Source: Thalassotalea nanhaiensis
GTDB taxonomy: Bacteria; Pseudomonadota; Gammaproteobacteria; Enterobacterales; Alteromonadaceae
Assembly: GCF_031583575.1 (NCBI RefSeq)
Contig: NZ_CP134146.1
Location: 1,054,001-1,118,000 of the forward strand
Direction: 5' to 3'
Length of the DNA stretch: 64,000 bases
Positions 45,874-54,626 of the stretch are shown here, piece after piece. The position numbers and the translations under genes were made by a program. Each line of letters opens with the position of its first letter. The stretch's first letter is position 1. Under the pieces are notes generated by a model that did no database searches, was not told the origin of the DNA, and worked only from the letters and a program-made list of their open reading frames with translations.

Positions 45874-46431
45874 TTAAATATTGCTTATATCAACTTCACA
45901 TTGGTAATTTGAGTCTGTTCTACCTGGGTAGTCAATTCGCATTTGGTTGTATTCTATATCATCAAAACTGGCTTCCATAGTATCGGTAAACTTATCAGCT
46001 GTTTTTCCTATTACCCTGCCTTGCTTGCCCAATGCATCAAATTCATGTTGATGCTCAGCCATTAATAAATCTAACTTTGCGACTACTGCCTCTTGTTGCT
46101 TTAAGTAATTTTTATCAATATATAAACTATCATCACTTTCTTGGATAGCTAATGCTGTTAACTCTTCAATCTGCTTTGTATAATCATTGAGCTCTTGCTC
46201 AATAGACTGAATTGGCAATTCTAATGAAGCCATCTTCTGTTCTTCAGCTCGCAATGCCTTATAAGCTTCTATTTGTTCTGAATTCATCGGGTATTGAGCA
46301 ACTAGGTTACAGTTGTTCAACAAGCTAATGGTGTAGCCTGTGTCATTTTCGTTTGACTGTGTAGCAAATGCAGTACTAATTAATAAGCATGATGAAATCG
46401 CGGTATAAGTGAATGTTTTGTGAAATGTCAT
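45874..46431 (-). CDS. Secreted coiled-coil protein, function unknown
   Basis: A 185-aa protein with a signal peptide (TYTAISSCLLISTAFA) and a helical, Glu/Gln-rich middle with heptad-like pattern (EQIEAYKALRAEEQKMASLELPI, NYLKQQEAVVAKLDLLMAEH). Two cysteines (LNNCNLV and YQCEVD) flank the helices and could pair. No family recognised. Confidence 0.55.
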   Translation of the reverse strand: MTFHKTFTYTAISSCLLISTAFATQSNENDTGYTISLLNNCNLVAQYPMNSEQIEAYKALRAEEQKMASLELPIQSIEQELNDYTKQIEELTALAIQESDDSLYIDKNYLKQQEAVVAKLDLLMAEHQHEFDALGKQGRVIGKTADKFTDTMEASFDDIEYNQMRIDYPGRTDSNYQCEVDISNI

Positions 46432-46619
46432 GGTAGCCCCTGATTATCGGTTTTATTTAAATTCAATAACTAGTAAGTCGAGGGGATTGCAAAAAAAGTT
46501 TAAATTAGTTTTTAATTTAATCTATAGATGACTAAAACTTTATGGCCTTTGTGTTAAGGGAGGCGCTATCTAGTGAGTTACGGTTTTTGATTTAGGTAAC
46601 TGAAGAAGGAGCTGTATAA

Positions 46620-46647
46620 AGTCTGGCCGAATGCTTTTGGCCAGACT
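46620..46647. terminator. Hairpin between the two secreted-protein genes
   Basis: A 9-bp perfect stem (AGTCTGGCC / GGCCAGACT) with a 10-nt loop, 17 bp past the stop at 46664 on the minus strand. T tract is poor. Confidence 0.6.
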
Positions 46648-46663
46648 ATAAAGGCATTGAAAG

Positions 46664-47194
46664 CTATTTAATTGTTATCGGTTTATATGAAAGACCCATA
46701 TAAGCTTGACCTTTCCATGAGTCTAATACAAAGCTGATATTGGCATTGTCGTTCTTCCACTCACTGTTTAACTTGTAATCACCTTTAGAGGTAAGTTGGC
46801 ACAGTTGCTCAACATTAACCGTGCTTAAATCCACTTTATTATCAGTAACTACCTTTGCTTTTCCGTATTGCTTTTCAACTTCAGCTTTTACTTCGTTGTA
46901 GGCACTAACACAATTAACGGCTGTTTCACTAAAGCCTTTGTAATACAAGACATTAACTAAATTTCCTGCATCATTAAATAAGTACTCTTTATGAAATTCA
47001 ATATTAAATAAATGGCTTTCATAAGTTATACGCGTTGGTATTTCGTCATCGGGGGCAGTCTTATGGTTTTTCTTTACATCACTGAAACTTTGGCTCCAGT
47101 CTATTTTTTCCAATGCCGTGTTATTGGTAGCACCAACATTGCCTACACATAAAAATGAAAGTAAAACGAAGGGGAATTTTTTGAATGGTTTCAT
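46664..47194 (-). CDS. Secreted protein, function unknown
   Basis: A 176-aa protein with a signal peptide (FPFVLLSFLCVGNVGA) and a mature domain in which WSQSFSDVKKNHKT, LFNIEFHKEYLFNDAGNLVNVLYY and AYNEVKAEVEKQYGKAKVV alternate strands and helices. Two cysteines are present (VNCVSA, QLCQLT). I do not recognise a family. Confidence 0.5.
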   Translation of the reverse strand: MKPFKKFPFVLLSFLCVGNVGATNNTALEKIDWSQSFSDVKKNHKTAPDDEIPTRITYESHLFNIEFHKEYLFNDAGNLVNVLYYKGFSETAVNCVSAYNEVKAEVEKQYGKAKVVTDNKVDLSTVNVEQLCQLTSKGDYKLNSEWKNDNANISFVLDSWKGQAYMGLSYKPITIK

Positions 47195-47251
47195 GGTAAT
47201 ACCTTTAATTAATCGCTTAGTTAAAGGTTGCCAGATATTATAGGTAAAGTC

Positions 47252-47275
47252 TTATAACAGATTGGCTTGTTATAA
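47252..47275. repeat. Inverted repeat TTATAACA / TGTTATAA
   Basis: Perfect 8-base arms with an 8-base spacer, 57 bases upstream of the start at 47194. It shares the ATAAC/GTTAT half-sites of the candidate LysR operator but with different spacing. Confidence 0.35.
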
Positions 47276-47361
47276 CTCCTTTATTGTTATAGCTGAAGCT
47301 AAAATTGAGTCAACTTTTATAACGTCCATGTTAAGTAAACATTCCTTTGTCCCTGAAGTAT

Positions 47362-47388
47362 AAAAAGCCAACAATAAATGTTGGCTTT
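47362..47388 (-). terminator. Terminator of the LysR gene, with ACTTCAGGGA repeat behind it
   Basis: Minus-strand stem AAAGCCAACA / TGTTGGCTTT with a 5-nt loop and T run, 19 bp past the LysR stop. On the same strand the T run continues into ATACTTCAGGGACAAAGG (47341-47362), another copy of the dispersed repeat. Confidence 0.8.
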
Positions 47389-47406
47389 CAGATAGGTTGA
47401 TAATGA

Positions 47407-48369
47407 TTAATAAATTTCTTTATAGCGCTTGGTAAGTTTTTCTGCCTCTTCGCGTAACGCTTCTAATAAGTAATGCGCTGCAGGTGGCAATTGGCGTTGA
47501 GCTCTTAACGTTACGCCAATAGGACCTGGTGCAATAATTAAAGGAATATCCAAACGTTTCATTAAGCCTATTTCTTCGTAGGTTAACACTACTTGCAATG
47601 GCAATGCGGTGATCATATCGGTATTCTTTAATAATGTACGGTTGGTTAATATAGATACGGATTCAACTGGGTTAACCGGAACATCTAAACCTTCCCGATG
47701 AAAAGCACCGTCAATTTCATCTCTTAACATGGTTTCTCTTGGCGGCAATATCCACTGTTGATCGACTAAATCATGCAGAGTAAGGTTTTTTCTACTCTGT
47801 AATGGATGATCTGCGCGGGCAACAATCACTACCGGTTCATGATAAAGCACTTCATTGGTTAAGCCGTCTTCGGTGGGAACCTCAGGAATACGACCAACCA
47901 TAATGTCTAAATCATCAATCTTTAATGATTTCGTTAATCGGTCTGCAGTACCTTCTTTTAACGATACTGAAACATTAGGTCTGTTTTTCTTCAATCTAGC
48001 AATAGCATTAGGTAATAACGTTGCACTGGCGGCTAATAAACTACCTACCGTTACTCGGCCGGTTAACCCGCCTTGTAATGACGATAATTCTTCACTGGCG
48101 TGTTTAACTTGTGAAAGTATTAATTTGGCATGCTTAATTAATACTTCACCATAAAGGGTTGGTGTTACGCCTCGTGATGAACGATCGAACAATTCAATAT
48201 TTAGTGCAGATTCAATGTCTCGAATAATTTTTGTAGCAGCAGGCTGGGCCATATTATGTATTTGTGCGGCTTTGAATATATTTCGTTGTTCGCCAACAGT
48301 GACCAACAATTGTAAATACTTAAACTTTAAACGCGACACTAAGTGGCGCTCTAACATATTAGGATTCAT
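47407..48369 (-). CDS. LysR-family regulator, GbpR/PcaQ-like
   Basis: A 320-aa LTTR. N-terminal winged HTH (residues about 10-70, KAAQIHNMAQPAATKIIRDIESAL, FDRSSRGVTPTLYGE), then a periplasmic-binding-like effector domain with EGTADRLTKSLKIDDLDIMVGR and a hinge at LAASATLLPNAIARLKK. RLKFKYLQLLVTVGEQRN is typical of the GbpR/PcaQ branch, which regulates aromatic or galactose genes. The PcaQ-like palindrome at 49209 and related sites in the island suggest its targets. It heads the catabolic island. Confidence 0.85.
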   Translation of the reverse strand: MNPNMLERHLVSRLKFKYLQLLVTVGEQRNIFKAAQIHNMAQPAATKIIRDIESALNIELFDRSSRGVTPTLYGEVLIKHAKLILSQVKHASEELSSLQGGLTGRVTVGSLLAASATLLPNAIARLKKNRPNVSVSLKEGTADRLTKSLKIDDLDIMVGRIPEVPTEDGLTNEVLYHEPVVIVARADHPLQSRKNLTLHDLVDQQWILPPRETMLRDEIDGAFHREGLDVPVNPVESVSILTNRTLLKNTDMITALPLQVVLTYEEIGLMKRLDIPLIIAPGPIGVTLRAQRQLPPAAHYLLEALREEAEKLTKRYKEIY

Positions 48370-48468
48370 TTAAATTCTCTTTGTTGGTTAAATTCATATC
48401 GTTAAAATGATTTATTACTTTAATATAACAAGGTTAACTTTTATAACAAAGTAATTATACCTGTTTGA

Positions 48469-49140
48469 TTATAACAAGGAGCACACTTCATCAAATTCAA
48501 ATCTTGGTAACCGCTGAAATATCTTTTTAGTATCGCCATAACCTAAGCTGCATAAAAAGTTACTTTTAATACTGGTGCCACTGAAAAATTCATCATCTGC
48601 AGCCTGGTTATTAAACCCAGACATTGGGCCAATATCCAAACCAAGAGCACGAGCCGCTATCATCAAATAGCCACCTTGTAAGGTGCCGTTGCGAAAAGCA
48701 GTACTTGAAACCATGTTAGGGTTATTCTCAAATAAGCTTTGAGCGCCAGGGTTGTGGGCAAAAAGTTTTGGCATGTGTTTAAAAAACTCCATATCATGGC
48801 CAATAATTACCGTAACCGGTGCACTTAGTACTTTATCTACATTCAGAGGAGCTAAACACTTTTTCAAACGTTGCTTGGCTTCATCGGTGCGAATAAATAC
48901 AAAACGGGCAGGGCAGGTATTCATACTCGTAGAGCCCATTTTTACAATGTCATAAAGTTGCTTGAGTAAGTCATCACTTACCGGCTTGTCCAACCAACCG
49001 TTGTGGCTTCGAGCTTCTCTTATTATTAAATCCAGGGCATTATCATCAAGGATAGGACTTTGTATTTTTAGTTCATCCGCCTTAAGTTGAGCGCTTTTAA
49101 TTGCATGCAGCTGTTGCTCGGTAAATTGTGGCTTATCCAT
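48469..49140 (-). CDS. RutE/HadB-like nitroreductase family protein
   Basis: A 223-aa FMN enzyme of the nitroreductase superfamily, close to RutE (malonic semialdehyde reductase): SHNGWLDKPVSDDLLKQLYDI, GSTSMNTCPARFVFIRTDEAK, STAFRNGTLQGGYLMIAARALGLDIGPMSGF and SNFLCSLGYGD. The ATG at 49140 (MDKPQFTEQQ) is preferred over an upstream ATG at 49179 without a binding site. In this context, without rut genes, it more likely reduces a ring-cleavage-derived aldehyde, quinone or nitro compound; that is inference. Divergent from a TauE-family exporter gene and sharing with it a PcaQ-like operator. Confidence 0.85.
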   Translation of the reverse strand: MDKPQFTEQQLHAIKSAQLKADELKIQSPILDDNALDLIIREARSHNGWLDKPVSDDLLKQLYDIVKMGSTSMNTCPARFVFIRTDEAKQRLKKCLAPLNVDKVLSAPVTVIIGHDMEFFKHMPKLFAHNPGAQSLFENNPNMVSSTAFRNGTLQGGYLMIAARALGLDIGPMSGFNNQAADDEFFSGTSIKSNFLCSLGYGDTKKIFQRLPRFEFDEVCSLL

Positions 49141-49208
49141 ATTTTCAATCTTCTTTCTATTAGTAGATAGAGCTATCATCGGCTTTTTATTGACATAGTT
49201 AAATTAAA

Positions 49209-49228
49209 ATATAACCCCTTGGTTATAT
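49209..49228. promoter_or_regulatory. PcaQ-like LysR operator between rutE-like and tauE-like genes
   Basis: ATATAACC-CCTT-GGTTATAT, a perfect 8-base inverted repeat with 4-base spacer. The inner part matches the published PcaQ site ATAACC-N4-GGTTAA type almost exactly. Sits between the divergent starts at 49140 (-) and 49334 (+). Confidence 0.65.
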
Positions 49229-49333
49229 CTATTTTGTTATATCAGAGTGAAGTATTATAGCGTTGTCTAGATAGTGTTGCTTGGGTATACTGGCTGCAAG
49301 ATTTTTAGAGCATTTGAATAAGGTACAAAACCA

Positions 49334-50158
49334 ATGGATATGTTGATTGATATATTACCCTTTGTGGCAATGATGCTGGTAACCGGTGTAGTTGGCGGGA
49401 TTTTAGCTGGTTTGTTAGGTGTTGGCGGCGGAATTGTGATCGTGCCAGTTCTTGATACTGCCCTTGGTTTTTATGGAGTCGACAGCGCTATTCGAATGCA
49501 TATCGCGGTAGCCACATCATTGGCGTGTATTATTTTAACGTCAATATCTTCATCAAAAGCTCATCATGCCAAAGGCGCCGTTGATTTTAATTTAATTAAA
49601 ATTTGGGGGCCTGCTGTTTTTATTGGCTCGTTAATTGGTTCTATGGCGGCAAGTTATGTAGATAGCCAAGTTCTGTCTGCAATTTTTGGCGTTGTTGCAC
49701 TAATTGTTGCGATTAAAATGGCTCTGCCATTAGATAATGTGATTATTAGACAAGATGTACCTCGTGGTATTACAGCTCCAGCAACACCTGTTGTTATCGG
49801 TGGCTTATCAAGCATGATGGGGATTGGTGGTGGTACGTTAAGTGTACCAGTATTAACGTTGATGAATCAGCCAATTCACCGAGCGGTTGGTAGCGCAGCA
49901 TTCATTGGTTTATTAATTAGCATTCCCGGCACCATTGGTTTCATTGTTTCTGGGTTCAACGATCCTCGACTACCTCCTGGCAGTTTTGGCTATGTAAACC
50001 TTATTGGTTTCGCGCTAATTTCACCGGTAACTGTATGGGCTGCACCAATAGGCGCTAAAATTGCGCATAGTTTAGATAAACGTCATTTAAGTACATTATT
50101 TGGTGGCTTCTTATTCATCGTTGCTTGTCGGATGATTTACCGCACCCTGGTTGCTTAA
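49334..50158 (+). CDS. TauE/SafE-family membrane exporter
   Basis: A 274-aa sulfite/organic anion exporter family protein with about eight helices in two repeats; each begins with a glycine-rich signature (LAGLLGVGGGIVIVPVL and SSMMGIGGGTLSVPVL). Family members export sulfite, sulfoacetate or other anions. A second TauE gene lies in the same island at 59429. Its stop codon is the first of a 12-bp tandem repeat. Confidence 0.85.
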   Translation: MDMLIDILPFVAMMLVTGVVGGILAGLLGVGGGIVIVPVLDTALGFYGVDSAIRMHIAVATSLACIILTSISSSKAHHAKGAVDFNLIKIWGPAVFIGSLIGSMAASYVDSQVLSAIFGVVALIVAIKMALPLDNVIIRQDVPRGITAPATPVVIGGLSSMMGIGGGTLSVPVLTLMNQPIHRAVGSAAFIGLLISIPGTIGFIVSGFNDPRLPPGSFGYVNLIGFALISPVTVWAAPIGAKIAHSLDKRHLSTLFGGFLFIVACRMIYRTLVA

Positions 50159-50210
50159 TCGGTTGCTTAATCGGTTGCTTAATCGGTTGCTTAATCGGTT
50201 GCATAATCCC
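50151..50210. repeat. 12-bp tandem repeat over the tauE-like stop codon
   Basis: TTGCTTAATCGG in four perfect copies (50151-50198) and a degenerate fifth. Each copy carries a TAA in the reading frame, so the repeat duplicates the gene's last codons and stop. Confidence 0.9.
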
Positions 50211-50240
50211 CTTTAAATCCTTTTGAACAAAATTTGTTTC

Positions 50241-50279
50241 AGGCAGCAGCATCTCCTCTCGTGATGCTGTTGCCTTTTT
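50241..50279 (+). terminator. Terminator after the tauE-like gene
   Basis: Imperfect stem GGCAGCAGCATC / GATGCTGTTGCC (one mismatch) with a 9-nt loop and a five-T run that leads into an ACTTCAGGGA repeat. Confidence 0.85.
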
Positions 50280-50410
50280 ACTTCAGGGACGAAGGAATAT
50301 CAATTTGCCATGGGCCATTCATTCATATCCCTGTGATCATGGCATACACAACTTCCATGTTGAAAACGGCATTAAGTTTGTAACTTCAGGGACGAAGGAA
50401 TGCAAAAATC
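50276..50410. repeat. Dispersed ACTTCAGGGA repeat, double copy
   Basis: ACTTCAGGGACGAAGGAATA starts at 50280 and a second ACTTCAGGGACGAAGGAATG near 50384, with TTCATTCATATCCCTGTGATCA between them, a block also found near 17228. Non-coding. Confidence 0.75.
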
Positions 50411-50482
50411 CATTTTCCTATTCAATAAATCTCCATGCAGATAACCCGCTATATCGCAAAAGATAAAGCTATTTAGCTAGTT

Positions 50483-50498
50483 ATAATAAAAGTGTTAT
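50483..50498. promoter_or_regulatory. ATAAY-N6-GTTAT site upstream of the FAH operon
   Basis: ATAAT-AAAAGT-GTTAT, within TTATAATAAAAGTGTTATAA, about 90 bases before 50588. Same geometry as the PcaQ-like site at 49211-49226, one base off. Confidence 0.4.
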
Positions 50499-50545
50499 AA
50501 GTAGCCGGTAAAAATTTAGTCGATTTTTATAGCGAAACATCGCAC

Positions 50546-50556
50546 ATTGTATACAT
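50546..50556. promoter_or_regulatory. TGTATACA site (candidate GntR operator) upstream of the FAH operon
   Basis: ATTGTATACAT, 32 bases before the start at 50588. The TGTATACA core recurs at 61559 and 62984 in the same island. Confidence 0.55.
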
Positions 50557-50587
50557 AACTTTTACAAACAATTAATGGAGTGTAGCA

Positions 50588-51520
50588 ATGACAAATTACG
50601 GTTTAGCTACTTATCAACAAGGCGACGTAACAAGTACCGCTATTGTATTTGAACAACAATACTTTGATCTAAAAACCGCCTATAGTGCGGTTTATCCAAA
50701 CAATAGCCAAATTCCAGCTTGGACTTGTGATGTAACGATAGCTTTATCACAGTGGCAAAAAATTAGCGCTGACGTTGATGCTTTTGCACAAGCTGCTGCT
50801 AAGCAGTTAGCAAGCCTTAAACCTATTAGTGGTGATTACCAAGTGTTAGCGCCATTCAGACCAACTACTATTTTTGGTACGGCATCGAATTACCATGAAC
50901 ACGCTGCAGAAATGAACACCATTTTAGCTGCTAAACCAGACAGCTCACCTTATGTATTTATGAAGGCAACTACCAGTGTTGTAGGTACTAATGAATACGT
51001 AATTTTACCACCAGAAACCAAAAAGCTTGATTGGGAAGTTGAGCTGGGTGTGGTTATTGGTAAAACGGCTCGCCGAGTTAAAGCAGAAGATGCGCTTGAT
51101 TATATTGCTGGCTACACCGTGGTTAATGATATTTCGGCAAGAGATTTAAATCACCGTACAGACTACCCGTTCAAGCATGACTGGTTTCGCGGAAAAAGCT
51201 GGGATACATTCTGCCCAATGGGGCCAGTATTTGTTCCTAAAAGTGCAATTGCAGACCCTCATAAAGTGAAATTGGCGTTATACCTAAACGACAAACAAAT
51301 GCAAGACGGCAACACCAGCGAGTTGATTTGGGATGCATTTGAGCAAATTCAATATTTATCAAGCATTTTAACGTTACAACCTGGCGATGTGATCATGACC
51401 GGAACTCCTGCAGGAGTTGGTAAAGGAATTGGCCTATTCTTAAAGCCTGGAGATGTACTGCGTGCATCTGCTGAAGGTGTTGGCGAAATAATTAATACTG
51501 TAAAAGCAGAGCAGTTGTAA
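50588..51520 (+). CDS. Fumarylacetoacetate hydrolase family protein
   Basis: A 310-aa FAH-fold hydrolase that would cleave a beta-diketone or acylpyruvate. The metal-binding acidic residues are present in LDWEVELGVVIGKTARRV (E-x-E) and YTVVNDISARDLNHR (D), and the oxyanion/loop segment in MTGTPAGVGKG. The N-terminal 100 residues are variable as usual. First gene of a five-gene operon (FAH, VOC, hydrolase, TPP enzyme, aldehyde dehydrogenase), 20 bp before the next gene. In aromatic degradation this class hydrolyses fumarylpyruvate or similar ring-cleavage products; exact substrate unknown. Confidence 0.85.
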   Translation: MTNYGLATYQQGDVTSTAIVFEQQYFDLKTAYSAVYPNNSQIPAWTCDVTIALSQWQKISADVDAFAQAAAKQLASLKPISGDYQVLAPFRPTTIFGTASNYHEHAAEMNTILAAKPDSSPYVFMKATTSVVGTNEYVILPPETKKLDWEVELGVVIGKTARRVKAEDALDYIAGYTVVNDISARDLNHRTDYPFKHDWFRGKSWDTFCPMGPVFVPKSAIADPHKVKLALYLNDKQMQDGNTSELIWDAFEQIQYLSSILTLQPGDVIMTGTPAGVGKGIGLFLKPGDVLRASAEGVGEIINTVKAEQL

Positions 51521-51540
51521 ACTCACTTAAGGATCAAATA

Positions 51541-52074
51541 ATGTATAAACCACAACCATTAAAGTTAGGTCATTTAGTCTTAAAAGTGAACGATATTCAA
51601 ACCTCGGTAAAATTTTATCAAGACGTTGTTGGTCTAGAGATCTCCGACTGGATTGATGATCGTATGGTATTTATGCGTTCAAGTAGTGATCATCATGATT
51701 TAGCCCTTTTACAACTGCCTGACAATCAAATTGGTAAGTTGGATCCGGAGCAAAACCGAGTGGAGCACTTTTCTTATCAAGTTGAATCACTTGTTGAAAT
51801 TAAACGTATTACGGCAATGCTGATTGAACGTGGTATCGAGATAGACCGTGGCGTAGGCCGTCACGGCCCAGGCGATAATACCTTCATCGTATTTAAAGAC
51901 CCAGATGGTAATAATGTTGAGTTTTACTCAGACATGTTACAGATCACTGACCAAGCGCCATATCAAGCATCAGTGTGGAAAAGTGCAGAATTAGAAACGT
52001 TTGATCAATGGCATCTAAAAGATTTCGTGGTTGAACCGCCAGCCAGAATTACTGCCATTTTGAAAAAAGATTAA
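51541..52074 (+). CDS. VOC-family metalloenzyme (extradiol dioxygenase-like)
   Basis: A 177-aa single vicinal-oxygen-chelate unit pair. The metal ligands of the family are visible: His in LGHLVLKV, His in VEHFSYQV and Glu in NVEFYSD (the 2-His-1-Glu set), plus HGPGDNTFIVFKDPDGNNVEFY, close to extradiol dioxygenases. At 177 aa it is shorter than a two-domain catechol dioxygenase. It may be a small ring-cleavage dioxygenase or an isomerase/hydrolase of the superfamily. In operon, 16 bp before the next gene. Confidence 0.8.
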   Translation: MYKPQPLKLGHLVLKVNDIQTSVKFYQDVVGLEISDWIDDRMVFMRSSSDHHDLALLQLPDNQIGKLDPEQNRVEHFSYQVESLVEIKRITAMLIERGIEIDRGVGRHGPGDNTFIVFKDPDGNNVEFYSDMLQITDQAPYQASVWKSAELETFDQWHLKDFVVEPPARITAILKKD

Positions 52075-52090
52075 GAAAGTAGGAATTATT

Positions 52091-52918
52091 ATGTCGATTT
52101 TAGAAATTAATTCGAATCAGTTTTATTATGAAGTACATGGCGAAGGCGAGCCGGTAGTATTAGCTCATGGTCTAGGCGGTAATCATGCAACTTGGTATCA
52201 GCAAGTCGCTGTATTAGCTAAAGCCTACCAAGTTATAACCTTTGATCACCGTGGGTTTGGCTCTTCAACAGACAATGACAAACTTGGTCGAGCTGGCTTT
52301 GTTAGTGATTTACTGGCATTGCTTGATCATTTAAACATTGATAAAGCGGCACTAGTCGGCCAGTCAATGGGTGGCGGCACAGTTATTCATTTTGCCAACC
52401 AATATCCTGAGCGAGTTGCAGGTTTAGTCATCGCTGATTCTTTACACGGTTTGGTCGAATCTGATGATGTAGAAAAATTAATGAATCAAGCTCGAATAGA
52501 TACCCAAAACTTAAGTCAGTTAGACAGAGTGTTAGGTCAAAGCTATAAAGCACAAAACCCACAAGGCGCTTTACTTTATCAACAAATCAATAGCTTCAAC
52601 GCAACTGACAAGTCTAATTTGGTTGGTGAATATGCAGCAACAAAAGTATCACCGCAAGCATTAGCAGACCTTGGTATAGCGATTATGTTTATTAGTGGTC
52701 AGGATGATATTTTATTTCCAATAGACGCGGTACGATTAGTGCAAGATCAGGTGGCAAACTCATTTATTGTTGAATTTGATAATTGTGGTCATTCAGCATT
52801 TTATGAACGCGCGCAAGAATTTAACGATAGTGTATTAAGCTTCTTACAAATGGCAGGATTAAATCCTAATAATAATTCTGCCCACAGTAATGCTTCTGGC
52901 TATGTAAAGGTGGGTTAA
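52091..52918 (+). CDS. Alpha/beta hydrolase (meta-cleavage-product hydrolase-like)
   Basis: A 275-aa alpha/beta hydrolase. Oxyanion loop VVLAHGLGGNHATWY, nucleophile serine in GQSMGGGTVI, acid in SGQDDILFP and catalytic histidine in NCGHSAFYERA. This is the triad order of C-C bond hydrolases such as those of meta-cleavage pathways, but esterases and lactonases share it. Operon context with an FAH enzyme and VOC enzyme favours a ring-cleavage product as substrate. Confidence 0.82.
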   Translation: MSILEINSNQFYYEVHGEGEPVVLAHGLGGNHATWYQQVAVLAKAYQVITFDHRGFGSSTDNDKLGRAGFVSDLLALLDHLNIDKAALVGQSMGGGTVIHFANQYPERVAGLVIADSLHGLVESDDVEKLMNQARIDTQNLSQLDRVLGQSYKAQNPQGALLYQQINSFNATDKSNLVGEYAATKVSPQALADLGIAIMFISGQDDILFPIDAVRLVQDQVANSFIVEFDNCGHSAFYERAQEFNDSVLSFLQMAGLNPNNNSAHSNASGYVKVG

Positions 52919-52996
52919 CAATCGCAGTTAATATAACGGCTTTAACCCTTAATAAACTGCCTTTGGTAGTTAACAAAAATATTTAATTTGGTGTTT

Positions 52997-54625
52997 ATGA
53001 TGAGTAATAAAACAGTAGCACAACAAGTGGTCGATGCATTAATTGACTTAGGTGTTAAGCATGTATTTGGTGTACCTAGTGGTGGTTGGGTCGATTATAT
53101 GGAAGCGATGCGCACCACTGACGGCATAGATTTTGTATTAGCAACCCATGAAGGTGGCGCTGGTTTTATGGCTGATGTTTATGGTCGTATTACCGGTGTA
53201 CCGGGTGTTTGTTTTGGTACATTTGGCCCTGGTGCGACTAATTTAGCAACAGGTGTTGGCAGTGCGTATTTAGATCGCTCACCAATGATCGCCCTAACCG
53301 ATGAAATGGCCAGTGATAAACGCAATCGTATTGTGCAAATGAATATTGATCATCAAGCACTATTTGCCCCAATTACTAAAAAGACCACTCGTTTAGAGGC
53401 TGATAAAGTCCGAGAGATTATTTTCGATGCAGCGCAAGTTGCACTCTCTGGTGTGCCAGGCCCTGTGCATGTCGGTTTACCTGCTGGCATGAGTAGCCAA
53501 GTGACGACTGAACAAGACATTTTGCCATATGCAATTAAGTCTCAGCCTAAAGCTGATAAAGAAATAATAACGCAAATGCAAACATTGTTTGCTGATGCGA
53601 AAAAGCCGGTGATTGCTTTGGGGATGCGTGCAGTCACCAGTGGTATTCAAGATCAAATACTTAAATTTGCTGAAAAGTGTAAAGTACCTGTCGTGCTTAA
53701 TCCTATGGCTAAAGGGATGATCCCTGAAGATCACCCATGTTATGCCGGCGTATTGTTTCATGCACTAAGTGACGTGGTTGGTCAAACTCATCAACAAGCC
53801 GATTTGGTATTAAGTATTGGTTATGATGAAATTGAATTTAACTATGAAGATTGGATCCCTAATGTACCAGTAGTCAGTATTGATATTGTTGCTACCGATT
53901 TAGATACAACAGAGTATACCTTAGCCTGCGATGTTATTGGCGATATTAAGCATTCTGTCGATCAGCTTACCAAAGGTGTTTTTGCAGAGAAGTCTTGGGA
54001 TTTACCTGCAATTGCTATTAGGAAAGCTGATATGTTCGCGCAAATGTCGTCACAAAATGGCGCTTTTGGCCCATGTGCTGCATTAGATATATTACGAGAA
54101 AAACTACCAAACGATGGCATTATGACCTGTGATGTTGGCGCTCATATCCATTTAATTGGGCAAAAATGGCCAACACCAAAACCAGGCTTACAAATAATGA
54201 CCAATGGCTGGTCAGCTATGGGGTTTGCTATTCCATCAGCGATCACGGCTAAACTAACCAACCCAGATACCAGTGTATGTGCAGTTGTCGGAGACGGCGG
54301 TTTCTTAATGACAGCAGGCGAGTTAGCCGTAGCGGTTAGAGAAAACCTTAAGATTGTATTTGTGCTGTTTACTGATAACGACTTAGCGCTTATTCGTATA
54401 AAACAAGAAAAGAAAAGCAATCCAATTTATGGAACTCCAATCCGTGAACGCGGCACTATTGGTGGCGATAACATTTTTGGTGTTCCGGTCATTAAAGCCT
54501 TTGAACCTGCTGAATTTGATACTGCTCTAACGCAAGCTTTTGCCGCAGATGGTCCGATAATTGTTGAAGCAATTCTAAACTCTCGTGAATACGACGACTT
54601 AGTACTTAGAAAGGATAAACCATAA
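52997..54625 (+). CDS. Thiamine diphosphate-dependent enzyme (acetolactate synthase/decarboxylase-like)
   Basis: About 542 residues with the three ThDP-enzyme domains: N-terminal PYR domain with the catalytic glutamate in ATHEGGAGFMADVYGR, a central domain (KPVIALGMRAVTS...), and a C-terminal PP domain with the diphosphate/Mg motif VVGDGGFLMTAGEL ... TDNDLALI. It would decarboxylate a 2-oxo acid or form an acyloin. There is no ilvN subunit, so a biosynthetic acetolactate synthase is unlikely. Start ATG at 52997, or the next ATG; a TTG further upstream is less likely. The aldehyde dehydrogenase gene follows immediately, suggesting decarboxylation to an aldehyde that is then oxidised. Confidence 0.82.
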   Translation: MMSNKTVAQQVVDALIDLGVKHVFGVPSGGWVDYMEAMRTTDGIDFVLATHEGGAGFMADVYGRITGVPGVCFGTFGPGATNLATGVGSAYLDRSPMIALTDEMASDKRNRIVQMNIDHQALFAPITKKTTRLEADKVREIIFDAAQVALSGVPGPVHVGLPAGMSSQVTTEQDILPYAIKSQPKADKEIITQMQTLFADAKKPVIALGMRAVTSGIQDQILKFAEKCKVPVVLNPMAKGMIPEDHPCYAGVLFHALSDVVGQTHQQADLVLSIGYDEIEFNYEDWIPNVPVVSIDIVATDLDTTEYTLACDVIGDIKHSVDQLTKGVFAEKSWDLPAIAIRKADMFAQMSSQNGAFGPCAALDILREKLPNDGIMTCDVGAHIHLIGQKWPTPKPGLQIMTNGWSAMGFAIPSAITAKLTNPDTSVCAVVGDGGFLMTAGELAVAVRENLKIVFVLFTDNDLALIRIKQEKKSNPIYGTPIRERGTIGGDNIFGVPVIKAFEPAEFDTALTQAFAADGPIIVEAILNSREYDDLVLRKDKP

Positions 54626-54626
54626 T

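Noticed and set aside
48469-49140. Rut pyrimidine pathway from the RutE-like gene
   Set aside because: No other rut gene is near; the neighbours are aromatic catabolism genes.
50151-50210. Tandem repeat as a CRISPR array
   Set aside because: Units are contiguous 12-mers without spacers and no cas gene is near.
52997-54625. Biosynthetic acetolactate synthase (ilvB)
   Set aside because: No small subunit or ilv genes adjacent; it sits in a catabolic operon with an aldehyde dehydrogenase.
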